The translations under genes and the position numbers were made by a program. DNA of 13,227 bases, from positions 1-13,227 of the forward strand of contig DAITMB010000130.1 in NCBI GenBank assembly GCA_036835375.1. The letters run 5' to 3'. The first letter of the stretch is position 1. Every line of letters begins with the position of its first letter. The notes under the pieces are model-generated. The model was given only the letters and a program-made list of their open reading frames with translations. It had not been told where the DNA came from and did no database searches. Origin of the DNA: JANQTF01 sp036835375. Lineage in GTDB: Bacteria; Bacteroidota; Bacteroidia; J057. Shown in pieces: positions 1-6,448 of the stretch.

Positions 1-452
1 AAGCGCTCCGACCACATGGGATATACCTTTAAAAAGGCTTCCAGCCCTTTGGAGAGCTGCTGATACTCTTGATGAGACATTTGAGTGATGAGATTTCCCA
101 ATAGCTCGTTCATATGAGAGACGAACCCCTGATATATTTCATGGCCTTTAGGAGTAGCCTCAATCATGATGACACGCTTGTCCACCAAGCTAGGAACCCT
201 GGTTAGTACAGCGTGCTGCTGCGCCTTATCAACTGCACTGGTCAAGGTGCTGAGTTTTAGTTGGTAGTGCGCAGCGACTTCCTTCATCTTGGTAGGGCCA
301 TTGCGACACACAAGCTGAAGGATGTCCATTTCCAATGCCGAGATGCCGTGCTGGCTTTGGATATGAAATTCTTGGAATCGAAAAAAATGGTGAATGGCTT
401 GAATCGAGGATTCGAGCATGGAGACGGCGACTGAGATGGGTTCTTCATTCAT
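1..452 (-). CDS. MarR-family transcriptional regulator (3' end cut by window edge)
   Basis: An open frame runs from an ATG at 452 down to the window edge without a stop, giving 150 residues, so the C-terminus is missing. I recognise it as a MarR-type winged-helix regulator from its central region: LEMDILQLV, then GPTKMKEVAAHYQLKLSTLTS (recognition-helix region), then a basic wing segment ending VDKRVIMIEATPKG. It is clearly paralogous to the next gene (1114-1626), sharing the KMKE..H.Q.KLSTLTS..DK core. Family members are cytoplasmic dimers that bind inverted-repeat operators and often repress their own gene or neighbours. An operator-like inverted repeat lies about 110 bp upstream (561-576). 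No Shine-Dalgarno sequence is visible. The ligand and target genes cannot be read from the sequence. Confidence 0.88.
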   Translation of the reverse strand, partial: MNEEPISVAVSMLESSIQAIHHFFRFQEFHIQSQHGISALEMDILQLVCRNGPTKMKEVAAHYQLKLSTLTSAVDKAQQHAVLTRVPSLVDKRVIMIEATPKGHEIYQGFVSHMNELLGNLITQMSHQEYQQLSKGLEAFLKVYPMWSER

Positions 453-560
453 AATGAAGGGGTGGTAGTAGGCTTTGGGACAGGATCAAATTTTATTACG
501 AATCTTCGCTACAGGCTGTGACTAAGATTGTTGAAGCAGGTCACCACAAATTTTCCAAAC

Positions 561-576
561 TTGAACAAGTATTCAA
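561..576. promoter_or_regulatory. Candidate MarR operator upstream of marR1
   Basis: TTGAACAAGTATTCAA is an imperfect inverted repeat with TTGAA/TTCAA half-sites. It matches 13 of 16 positions of the site at 1739-1754. It lies about 109 bp upstream of the ATG at 452, against 113 bp for the other site and its gene. An outer inverted repeat, CCACAAA/TTTGTGG, flanks it almost symmetrically. That it binds MarR is inferred from its position and from the family's preference for palindromes. Confidence 0.5.
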
Positions 577-904
577 TCTTTTTGTGGAAAATACAAGTGG
601 ACGCTAGTCAAGTCATTTGATTGAAGCGGCAACTGTCACTTTCAGCCCATCTGGATGTACACGACCTGTGGGTGACCTTCCAGACAATTTGTGAAATACA
701 GCTCGTGACAAAGTGTTGTTCCGTAAGGTCGCAAGACTATGTTTCCAATGACTCCTTGTTTCTGTTTCCATCTAATGGAAGATACGAAGAATCATGAGGA
801 AGGAGAGAAAATGGAAGATAATAGTTACTGCCAGGAATGAGAAAAGAGAGGCAACATCAGCTTTTTCTCGTCAGCATTTTTGAGGTTTCACATGAAGCCG
901 TGAG

Positions 905-920
905 AAGTGGACGTCCACTT
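905..920. repeat. Perfect 16-bp palindrome
   Basis: AAGTGGACGTCCACTT equals its own reverse complement. The half-site AAGTGG recurs nearby as CCACTT at 962-967 and AAGTGG at 1034-1039. The palindrome has no loop, so a protein-binding site is more likely than an RNA hairpin. The binding partner is unknown. Confidence 0.7.
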
Positions 921-959
921 TGTGCATTTCGAAGTGCCCTTCGACCTTTCACACAATGC

Positions 960-1041
960 GGCCACTTCTAGGAGCCGAGCCAGACCACATCTACCTCCAC
1001 TGAAGCGATGTTGGGCACTAACTGGGTCCGATGAAGTGGCC
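960..1041. repeat. 9-bp inverted repeat downstream of marR2
   Basis: GGCCACTTC (960-968) and GAAGTGGCC (1033-1041) are exact reverse complements, separated by 64 bases. The repeat lies 72 bases past the marR2 stop codon on the minus strand. With such a long loop and no T-run it is a weak terminator candidate. It contains the same AAGTGG core as the palindrome at 905-920, so it may instead be a pair of binding sites. Confidence 0.45.
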
Positions 1042-1113
1042 TGAGATAATTAGGAGTCAGACTCTGATTGTAGAAACAGACTGCACAAGGGCCCCGACTG
1101 TGCCTCAGAAAGA

Positions 1114-1626
1114 TCAGGAATCAGCATCGTCTTCTGAATCAAAGTCAACATCCGATTCAAAAGACTGGTCTGGAGTCGCAGCCATCACGACTTTGCGTAA
1201 TCCAGCGAGGAAGCCCGAAAATTCACCCTCTGTCATCTTCTCAGTCATGGACTGCGCCATCATTCCGAGATAATGATGATACTGTTCATACAACAATTTC
1301 CCCTTGCGAGTGACATCCAGAAACACGACGCGGCGGTCGTCTTTAGAGTTAACCCGCTTGACGAGCTTTTGCTCCTCAATTTTGTCGATGATGCTGGTGA
1401 GAGTGCTTAGTTTGACCTGAAAGTGTCCACCGATTTCTTTCATCTTCTGAGGTCCCTGAGACACCACGAGTTGGATGATCTCCATGTCCAACGAAGAGAT
1501 TTTATAGCGAACTTTGATGTATTGCTGGTGCTTCCGATACACCTCGGTGAGTTCGTAGAGGTGCTGCTGCAACTCTTGAATACCGGGTGCTAAATCTACT
1601 GGTTCAATAGGGGAATTTGATTTCAT
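1114..1626 (-). CDS. MarR-family transcriptional regulator
   Basis: A 170-residue winged-helix regulator when started at the ATG at 1626. The frame can be extended to a GTG at 1665 (183 residues), but the ATG gives a better length match to the paralog at 1-452. The DNA-binding core is visible: LDMEIIQLVVSQGP, the helix-turn-helix KMKEIGGHFQVKLSTLTSII, and the wing SKDDRRVVFLDVTRKGK. Flanking N- and C-terminal helices would form the dimer interface. The C-terminal tail is acidic (ESDVDFDSEDDADS). The gene stands alone, downstream of ubiD on the same strand, with a 241-bp gap that holds a palindromic operator candidate at 1739-1754. Autorepression is the simplest inference. Effector and regulon are unknown. 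Confidence 0.9.
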   Translation of the reverse strand: MKSNSPIEPVDLAPGIQELQQHLYELTEVYRKHQQYIKVRYKISSLDMEIIQLVVSQGPQKMKEIGGHFQVKLSTLTSIIDKIEEQKLVKRVNSKDDRRVVFLDVTRKGKLLYEQYHHYLGMMAQSMTEKMTEGEFSGFLAGLRKVVMAATPDQSFESDVDFDSEDDADS

Positions 1627-1724
1627 AAGAATAGGATGGGTGTAATGGGGGAATCGGTTGCTCACAAAGTAGGAACTTACGAATCGTAATAATCCGACTC
1701 TTTGATAATTCGACTCTAATATAT

Positions 1725-1754
1725 TGTCAAAAAAAGATTAGAACAATTGTTCAA
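1725..1754 (-). promoter_or_regulatory. Promoter/operator region of marR2
   Basis: TAGAACAATTGTTCAA (1739-1754) contains the perfect 12-bp palindrome GAACAATTGTTC (1741-1752). It resembles the site before marR1. Just downstream on the minus strand is TTGACA (1730 to 1725), followed after 17 bases by TATCAA, which would make a sigma70-like promoter with the operator directly upstream. The Bacteroidota box TAnnTTTG is not present, so the promoter part is less certain than the palindrome. Confidence 0.5.
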
Positions 1755-1867
1755 ACAAAGATTTTTCAAAATTTTTATACAAGATCCTGATTTTCAATAG
1801 GTTAACCATTTAATGCCGAGTGCTCCGACTTTGCTGATTCTCTCCCAATGACATCTAACGCAAGTCA

Positions 1868-3703
1868 CTACCACAAGCCCTCAAAAATTCTACCAGGCAA
1901 AGCCATCGCATCTACCTTCGCGCTGATCCCTGCATTTTCTACCAAAGGTGGGGCATGATGAGGCTTGATTCTCGCATCAATAATCAAAGGTCCGCTACAT
2001 CCCCAATGCTTGTGGTCGGTGAAGCTCCCCACGCCATAAATATCGTGAGAAGGATTTGATCGGGTAAATGTCACCCACAAGAAATTATTGAGTTGTGCTG
2101 ACGTAAAATCGCTGTCATCGCACAAAATGCATAAGGGAAGGCCTTCCAGTAATTCGCTGTAGGGAGTGAGGGCATCAGCCAGTAACTCCGCCGATTGCGA
2201 AGCGGTCACAGGTTCCTCAAAAGCAGGCCCTTCTACAGCCCATATGCCTGGCAGGATGATGTTGGGGTTCCGAAAAGCTGGTGGGAGACGAAGTGATTCG
2301 GGGAGGCTCGTGGCCAATGTACGAATCGGAAGGCCCGCCGCAGCCATTACCACCTTGGACCCTTGATTCAGGCCCGTTCCAGAATAGTCGAGGGTATCCA
2401 TGGTCGTCCGCGTCTGGAAATGAAGATCCCTTCGCCAGTCGATCCGCGCCAATAAATGCTGGAAATATGCCGCAACATCATCAATCTTAGGGGGATTGTC
2501 TTCCTTCGCCACGATGAGGAGGTATTTTGCCAGCGAAGCCTGACCAAATCCAAGCACTGCGTTTGCCACTGTGAGCAGCTCCCGAGGATAGCGTGTTTGG
2601 TAGGGCACATAGCGTTCGCGACCTGTGGCGAGCAGCAACGGGTGAACACCAGCCGCATCCACAGCGTGCATCTCTTCCAGCCCCGGCACCGATACGGGCA
2701 CCATGTCTGCTGTGACTTCGTGGATCAAGTGGCCAAAACTCGTGTCTTCTTGCGGTGGACGTCCCACCACCGTGAACGGCCAGATGGCATCTTTGCGGTG
2801 ATAGACCGCATCGACCTGCATCACCGGGAAGTCGTGCTGAAGGCTGTAATAGCCCAAGTGATCCCCAAAAGGACCTTCTGGCTTGGTCGCTGTGGGATCA
2901 ATGGTGCCACAAATCACAAAATCAGCATCAGCAGACAGCAGGTGACCATTTTTGCGGGTATAGCGAAAATTTCGCCCAGCAAACATGCCCGAAAACATCA
3001 GTTCACTCAAGCCTTCAGGAAGGGGCATCACTGCACCAAAAGTATGGGCTGGGGGACCTCCCACGAAGATACTCACACGAAGCCGCTCCCCTTTTTCGGC
3101 AGCGCGACTGTGGTGAACTCCGATTCCCCGATGGAGCTGGTAGTGCAGCCCGATCTCTTGATTGGTCACGTATTCATTGCCGCCAAGCTGAATTCGATAC
3201 ATTCCTACGTTGGTCCCCATCACCCCAGGTCGCTGGGGATCTTCGGTGCAGACCTGCGGCAGCAGCACATAGGGGCCGCCATCCATGGGCCAGGACTGGA
3301 TTTGGGGCAATTGATCAATGGTCGTCTGCCCGTAGGTGACCGGGCTAGACAACAAGGCAGGCACGGGCAGCGCATGAACAGCGGCGAAGGGGGCGCGCAG
3401 AAATCGGTGCGGTGCGCGAAAAAAAGCGCTGGGATCCGCTTTGAGCTTCACCACCTGCTTTACCGCTTCCAAAGTGGACCGGAAAATGAATTCGCAGCGA
3501 GCGACAGTTCCAAATAGATTGCCTACTGCAGGAAATGGACTGCCTTTGACCCGCTCAAATAGCACAGCAGGGCCTTGGATAGCATACAATCGACGCTGGA
3601 TTTCGGCCATTTCCAGATAGGGATCCACCTCTTCGGTCACCCTGAGAAGATGACCGTGTCGCTCCAAGTCCCGAACACATTGAGCCAAACTGCGATACCG
3701 CAC
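1868..3703 (-). CDS. UbiD-family prenylated-FMN-dependent decarboxylase
   Basis: This 611-residue protein belongs to the UbiD family, whose members reversibly decarboxylate aromatic or unsaturated acids using prenylated FMN made by UbiX. The start MRYRSLAQCVRDLERHGHL is the standard family N-terminus. Signatures include TNVGMYR at 164-170 (the metal-ligand Asn and cofactor-side Arg region), LHYQLHRGIGVHH shortly after, and PEGPFGDHLGYYS at 275-287. In quinone producers such proteins act on a naphthoate- or benzoate-type intermediate. Bacteroidota use menaquinone, so a menaquinone-pathway role is plausible, but substrate assignment within this family is unreliable from sequence. No ubiX gene is in the window. 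A prenyl diphosphate synthase lies about 1 kb upstream on the same strand, beyond the rhomboid gene. The 253-bp upstream region is rich in repeats and suggests its own promoter. Confidence 0.92.
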   Translation of the reverse strand: MRYRSLAQCVRDLERHGHLLRVTEEVDPYLEMAEIQRRLYAIQGPAVLFERVKGSPFPAVGNLFGTVARCEFIFRSTLEAVKQVVKLKADPSAFFRAPHRFLRAPFAAVHALPVPALLSSPVTYGQTTIDQLPQIQSWPMDGGPYVLLPQVCTEDPQRPGVMGTNVGMYRIQLGGNEYVTNQEIGLHYQLHRGIGVHHSRAAEKGERLRVSIFVGGPPAHTFGAVMPLPEGLSELMFSGMFAGRNFRYTRKNGHLLSADADFVICGTIDPTATKPEGPFGDHLGYYSLQHDFPVMQVDAVYHRKDAIWPFTVVGRPPQEDTSFGHLIHEVTADMVPVSVPGLEEMHAVDAAGVHPLLLATGRERYVPYQTRYPRELLTVANAVLGFGQASLAKYLLIVAKEDNPPKIDDVAAYFQHLLARIDWRRDLHFQTRTTMDTLDYSGTGLNQGSKVVMAAAGLPIRTLATSLPESLRLPPAFRNPNIILPGIWAVEGPAFEEPVTASQSAELLADALTPYSELLEGLPLCILCDDSDFTSAQLNNFLWVTFTRSNPSHDIYGVGSFTDHKHWGCSGPLIIDARIKPHHAPPLVENAGISAKVDAMALPGRIFEGLW

Positions 3704-3731
3704 AATTCTAGATATTAATAGAGAAGGAAAG

Positions 3732-3768
3732 TCGAATGAAAGCCATGTGTATGATAAAACTCATTCGA
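3732..3768. repeat. 8-bp inverted repeat in ubiD leader
   Basis: TCGAATGA (3732-3739) and TCATTCGA (3761-3768) are exact reverse complements with a 21-base spacer, beginning 29 bases upstream of the ubiD start codon. The half-sites are 29 bp apart, a little under three helical turns. The repeat could be an operator or a leader hairpin. Confidence 0.5.
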
Positions 3769-3800
3769 AATAACTCCCCGTTCTCCTGGAAAGTTCGGTA

Positions 3801-3828
3801 CGATTCATCCCGAAAGATGCATGAATCG
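3801..3828. repeat. 8-bp inverted repeat, ATGAATCG type
   Basis: CGATTCAT (3801-3808) and ATGAATCG (3821-3828) are exact reverse complements, 20 bp apart (two helical turns), as expected for a dimeric regulator. The half-site resembles the ATGAATAGC direct repeats at 3851-3871. The repeat lies just downstream of the candidate -7 box at 3842-3849, in the ubiD direction. Confidence 0.5.
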
Positions 3829-3841
3829 GTGGTGAGCCAGG

Positions 3842-3871
3842 CAAAAGTACATGAATAGCTCTATGAATAGC
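3842..3871 (-). promoter_or_regulatory. Candidate ubiD promoter with tandem repeats
   Basis: On the minus strand TACTTTTG (3849 to 3842) fits the Bacteroidota -7 box TAnnTTTG exactly, about 139 bases upstream of the ubiD start. Directly upstream of it are two copies of ATGAATAGC (3851-3859 and 3863-3871), one every 12 bp, where a -33 element would lie. I see no clear -33 TTG, so activation or repression by a repeat-binding protein is possible. Confidence 0.35.
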
Positions 3872-3933
3872 CCGAAAGAATGACCAGATGTGTCGTTGAT
3901 TCTGATCAAATGGCCTGTCGAAAACGCGCTACT

Positions 3934-3946
3934 TGCTTGACAAGCA
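3934..3946. repeat. Short inverted repeat after the rhomboid stop
   Basis: TGCTTGACAAGCA has 6-bp arms around a single base. It lies just past the rhomboid stop codon. No T-run follows on the minus strand, so it is a poor terminator and may be a protein-binding site instead. Confidence 0.3.
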
Positions 3947-3956
3947 GCCGATCCAA

Positions 3957-4595
3957 TTATGGCTGGAGCGTAGCCATGAACGCTTGCATAGGCTCTGGTT
4001 GTAGAAGAAGTGCAATCACAAATCCCGCTACAGCGCCCCAAAAGTGTGCATCGTGATTCATCTTGGATTCACCTTTGGATCGAATCATGAAAAATACTGT
4101 GACAACCAAAAATAGCAAAGCCATGATCCATGCTGGCAAAGACAAGGAAGGATGAATCAGGGTCAGACCAGGGATAGACAGTCCTAAGCCGGGACGAATC
4201 ACCACCACGCCGAGCACCACCGCGCTGATGGCACCAGAAGCGCCCAAGGTACCCGGATAGCCGCTGTTGCGCTCGTAGCGGAACTGCGTGCCAAGGCTAC
4301 CTGCCAACATGCCGAGGCCATACACCACCAAAAACCACGCAGTGCCCAGCTCAAACTCCAGCAATGGGCCGAAAAACCACAGCGTGAGCATGTTGAGAAA
4401 CAAGTGGACCGGGCCTGCGTGCACAAACCCACAGGTGATCCAGCGCCAGTAACTCTTGTCGATCCTCGTGTCGTAAGGATTGAGTAGCAGACGATCGCGA
4501 AAGTTCTCGTTGCGGATCGCGACCAAGCTGATCGCAGAGGTGAGAAACAGGATCGCGATTGATGCTGGTGCGTAGGGAAAATAAGAGAATATCAT
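3957..4595 (-). CDS. Rhomboid-family intramembrane serine protease
   Basis: This 212-residue polytopic membrane protein has all the rhomboid hallmarks. FVHAGPVHLFLNM (57-69) supplies the HxxxHxxxN motif with H59, H64 and N68. GASG (118-121) carries the nucleophile S120. The partner histidine is H184 in NHDAHFWGAVAG. Roughly six hydrophobic segments are visible, the first near residues 8-26 and the last near 185-198, and the length is normal for a minimal bacterial rhomboid. It should cleave transmembrane substrates within the inner membrane; the substrate is unknown. It lies 93 bp downstream of the prenyl synthase on the same strand and could share its transcript. An 8-bp AT-rich inverted repeat (4595-4616) abuts the start codon and could limit translation. 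Confidence 0.92.
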   Translation of the reverse strand: MIFSYFPYAPASIAILFLTSAISLVAIRNENFRDRLLLNPYDTRIDKSYWRWITCGFVHAGPVHLFLNMLTLWFFGPLLEFELGTAWFLVVYGLGMLAGSLGTQFRYERNSGYPGTLGASGAISAVVLGVVVIRPGLGLSIPGLTLIHPSLSLPAWIMALLFLVVTVFFMIRSKGESKMNHDAHFWGAVAGFVIALLLQPEPMQAFMATLQP

Positions 4596-4616
4596 GATTT
4601 GTTTTTTGACAAATCA
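4595..4616 (-). promoter_or_regulatory. Hairpin abutting the rhomboid start codon
   Basis: On the minus strand TGATTTGT, loop CAAAAA and ACAAATCA form an 8-bp stem with a 6-base loop. The 3' arm ends at the A of the ATG, so the mRNA structure would cover the ribosome landing site. All but two pairs are A-U or G-U, so the stem would be only moderately stable. It may instead be a DNA operator, or the 3' end of the prenyl synthase transcript, though no U-run follows. Confidence 0.45.
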
Positions 4617-4688
4617 AAAATTGCACACATTGGACTAAATGAGAAATCAGATATTGCAAGAATCTATCAGTGCTTCGGCGCTTTCTAT

Positions 4689-5663
4689 TTAGATTTTTCG
4701 ACGAAAAATTTCCTCTAAGTAAGAGCGTATTTTGGCGAATTCGCACTGCTGCTCTAGCAGAAGCGCGAGCTTGCTGGCCTCCTCATAATACTCGAGGATT
4801 TTAGCTTCTGTGATCCGTTGAATGTCGAGTTCCTGAAAAATGGCCAGCACGCCTGCGACCCGTGCTTCAGGTGCCGTTTCTTCGCGCAGGAGATCATAGA
4901 GGCGTTTGGCTTGGCGCTCATCGGCGAGCTCTAGGGCCTTGAGCAACAAAAAGGTCTTTTTTCCTTCGATGATATCACCTCCCACCTGCTTGCCAAATCC
5001 TGTCGGTGGAAAAGCATCCATCAAGTCGTCCTGAAGTTGAAAGCCGATGCCAAGGTTTTCTCCGAATTGCCGAAATCGGTCGATCAGATCCTCTTCCGCG
5101 CCTGCCGCCATAGCACCCAGCGTCATGCAGCCTCCGAGGAGCACAGCCGTTTTTTTGCGAATCATCTCAAGATAAGCAGAGATCGGGGCCGTGGGCAAGT
5201 CCGCAAGGTCCATGTCTTCCATTTGCCCCTCGCAGACTTCCATCGCCACCCGGGTAAACTCCACGATCAGCGGCGCCGATAGTTGCGGAAATTCCTGGAC
5301 TACCATGCCCATCGAGTAAGCAAAAAGTACATCACCAGAGAGAATCGCCGTGTTTTCGTTCCACACCTTGTGGACAGTCGGTTCCCCTCGCCTCACCGGC
5401 GCCCGGTCCATGATGTCGTCGTGCATGAGGGTGAAGTTGTGAAACAACTCCAAGGCGCAGCCGAGATTCAGGGCCTCAGTCGGAGGCTGGCCTGACACCG
5501 CTTCGTAGGCGAGGAGGGTGAGTATAGGCCTGATCCGTTTGCCTTGCATCTGCAGCAGGTAGTGGATCGGCTCATACAAATTCGCTGGTTTCAGCTGCTG
5601 GAAGGGAAGTGAAGCAAGGTGGCTTTCTACCGCTTCACGGAGATCACTCCGGGGAATACTCAT
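4689..5663 (-). CDS. Polyprenyl diphosphate synthase (short-chain, FPP/GGPP type)
   Basis: A complete 324-residue trans-isoprenyl diphosphate synthase that condenses isopentenyl diphosphate onto allylic diphosphates. Motifs run in the usual order: GKRIRP at 41-46, the first aspartate-rich motif DDIMD at 82-86 followed by R90-R92 region, GQMEDMDLAD near 147-155, KT at 170-172, the second aspartate-rich motif DDLMD at 212-216, and GGDIIEGKKT at 228-237. The first motif is DDxxD with no two-residue insertion, and the residue five before it is Phe (F77). In this family that combination points to a short product such as geranylgeranyl diphosphate rather than a long quinone tail, although this is a rule of thumb. 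It could supply precursors for quinone side chains, carotenoids or other isoprenoids. It is the first gene of the left-hand minus-strand group. Confidence 0.93.
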   Translation of the reverse strand: MSIPRSDLREAVESHLASLPFQQLKPANLYEPIHYLLQMQGKRIRPILTLLAYEAVSGQPPTEALNLGCALELFHNFTLMHDDIMDRAPVRRGEPTVHKVWNENTAILSGDVLFAYSMGMVVQEFPQLSAPLIVEFTRVAMEVCEGQMEDMDLADLPTAPISAYLEMIRKKTAVLLGGCMTLGAMAAGAEEDLIDRFRQFGENLGIGFQLQDDLMDAFPPTGFGKQVGGDIIEGKKTFLLLKALELADERQAKRLYDLLREETAPEARVAGVLAIFQELDIQRITEAKILEYYEEASKLALLLEQQCEFAKIRSYLEEIFRRKI

Positions 5664-5779
5664 GGCCGAAAGCTAGAAAAAAATCCTGAGTAGGAATACC
5701 CGGTGTGTGAAGCTTGCACGCGGTTTGGGAAGAGCGAAGGAGTCTTTACAGCTGGTTTCAGTTCTGGACTTGAGTCTGT

Positions 5780-6140
5780 GGATTGTCAATTTTCTGAATA
5801 TCAGGGAATTGTATCTGGCGGCTGAAAAGGGAAATTTTCTTTCTTCACCACAGCGACATTGGTGGAAGTAGAAGATGCGTGCAAAGGTTTTTTGGCTACC
5901 GTGCTTCGCACAAGGGCATGGTAGTTCGCGGAGTACTTGAACGATAGTATTCAAGACTGCATCGGCGGGAACAATCAGATGTTTTCCATTGAGAGGTCCA
6001 ATACATTCGAGACTGCTGCTTGAGTGATATCCAGCCGGTCGATGATGTATGGGTATAAAAGAGGTGTTGGGTTTTAATAGCTAAGATTTGACCTTCGTGA
6101 AGCTGTAATAAGGCGCAGCTACAGATGTCCCGACTCACTA
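5780..6140 (-). pseudogene. Possible decayed protein-coding remnant
   Basis: Reading the minus strand from about 6138 downward, plausible protein segments appear in successive different frames. First comes LLQLHEGQILAIKTQ, then YIIDRLDITQAAVSNVLDL, then NGKHLIVPADAVLNTIVQ and VLREL, then VRSTVAKKPLHASS and VAVVKKENFPFQPPDTIP ending in a stop near 5780. The second and fourth share a frame; the third is shifted. No single frame encodes the whole, and there is no good start. This would fit a small gene broken by several indels, but I cannot rule out chance and I recognise no family. Confidence 0.25.
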
Positions 6141-6222
6141 AAGCTAGCCCATTTCTTGATTTAGAATTCTGCTAAGAGAAAAGATGTCACAGACAATTAA
6201 ATTTTTTCAAATCGTGATTTAT

Positions 6223-6256
6223 CCATACGTCATTTTTAGATCGACACTTCGTATGG
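6223..6256. repeat. 7-bp inverted repeat
   Basis: CCATACG (6223-6229) and CGTATGG (6250-6256) are exact reverse complements with a 20-base spacer, about 100 bp upstream of the candidate promoter at 6353-6384. It may be a regulator binding site; nothing identifies the regulator. Confidence 0.35.
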
Positions 6257-6352
6257 TTGGTTAAGTTCCTTCCCGTCCCATCCCATGTTTTTTCAGTGCG
6301 ATGTTGATAAATGGTGTAGGATTGGGGTGTCGCGGTGCCATCAGTTGATAGC

Positions 6353-6384
6353 TTGATTTTTTATTTTTTATAAAATTATTTTTG
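6353..6384 (+). promoter_or_regulatory. Candidate Bacteroidota-type promoter
   Basis: TATTTTTG (6377-6384) is an exact match to the -7 box TAnnTTTG, and TTG (6353-6355) lies 21 bases upstream, within the usual 19-21 spacing for the -33 element. Transcription would start near 6388-6391, about 60 bases before the ATG at 6449. An overlapping sigma70-like pair, TTGATA (6345-6350) and TATAAA (6369-6374), is an alternative. Confidence 0.45.
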
Positions 6385-6407
6385 CTACGTCTTTTGTGAG
6401 AAGACTG

Positions 6408-6415
6408 TTTTTTTT
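6408..6415 (+). repeat. T8 homopolymer between signal-peptide-like frames
   Basis: Eight consecutive T follow GTGAGAAGACTG. As written, the GTG frame gives VRRLFFLYLFLYLSQR and stops at 6444-6446. With nine T, or six, it would run into the 6449-6847 frame as VRRLFFFISVPLSFPAIEM, a signal-peptide-like start. This is either a slippage or phase-variable site, a sequencing indel, or chance. Confidence 0.4.
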
Positions 6416-6448
6416 ATATCTGTTCCTCTATCTTTCCCAGCGATAGAA

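Larger units (their letters stand above)
453..1113. other. Intergenic region between the two marR genes, with palindromes
   Basis: I see no convincing gene in these 661 bases; the plus-strand frame at 1031-1273 mostly overlaps marR2 antisense. The region holds a MarR-like operator (561-576) nested between CCACAAA (544-550) and TTTGTGG (581-587), and a short inverted repeat TTCCAT/ATGGAA (766-780). It also has a direct repeat ATGGAAGATA (775-784 and 811-820), a perfect 16-bp palindrome (905-920), a 6-bp hairpin (929-944) and a 9-bp inverted repeat (960-968 with 1033-1041). The last three lie downstream of marR2 and could serve as its 3' end, although no U-tract follows. Confidence 0.6.
5664..6448. 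other. Divergent intergenic region, no clear gene
   Basis: About 785 bases separate the leftward prenyl synthase from the rightward small gene. No frame here gives a convincing protein. The minus strand from about 6140 to 5780 has protein-like stretches in different frames (separate entry). An inverted repeat CCATACG (6223-6229) / CGTATGG (6250-6256) with a 20-base spacer lies near the right end, and a candidate Bacteroidota promoter lies at 6353-6384. Base composition becomes very AT-rich after about 6355. Confidence 0.6.

Noticed and set aside
811..837. Nine-codon plus-strand frame (MEDNSYCQE) preceded by AAGGAGAG
   Set aside because: Shine-Dalgarno sequences are of little value in this phylum, no regulated gene follows on the plus strand, and so short a frame occurs by chance.
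2456..3517. Long plus-strand frame of 353 codons
   Set aside because: It lies wholly antisense to ubiD, has no family resemblance and an odd His/Arg-rich composition, while the ubiD frame shows clear conserved motifs.
3805..4041. Minus-strand frame of 78 codons past the rhomboid stop
   Set aside because: It overlaps the rhomboid C-terminus in another frame and covers the repeat-rich region before ubiD; the translation does not look like a protein.
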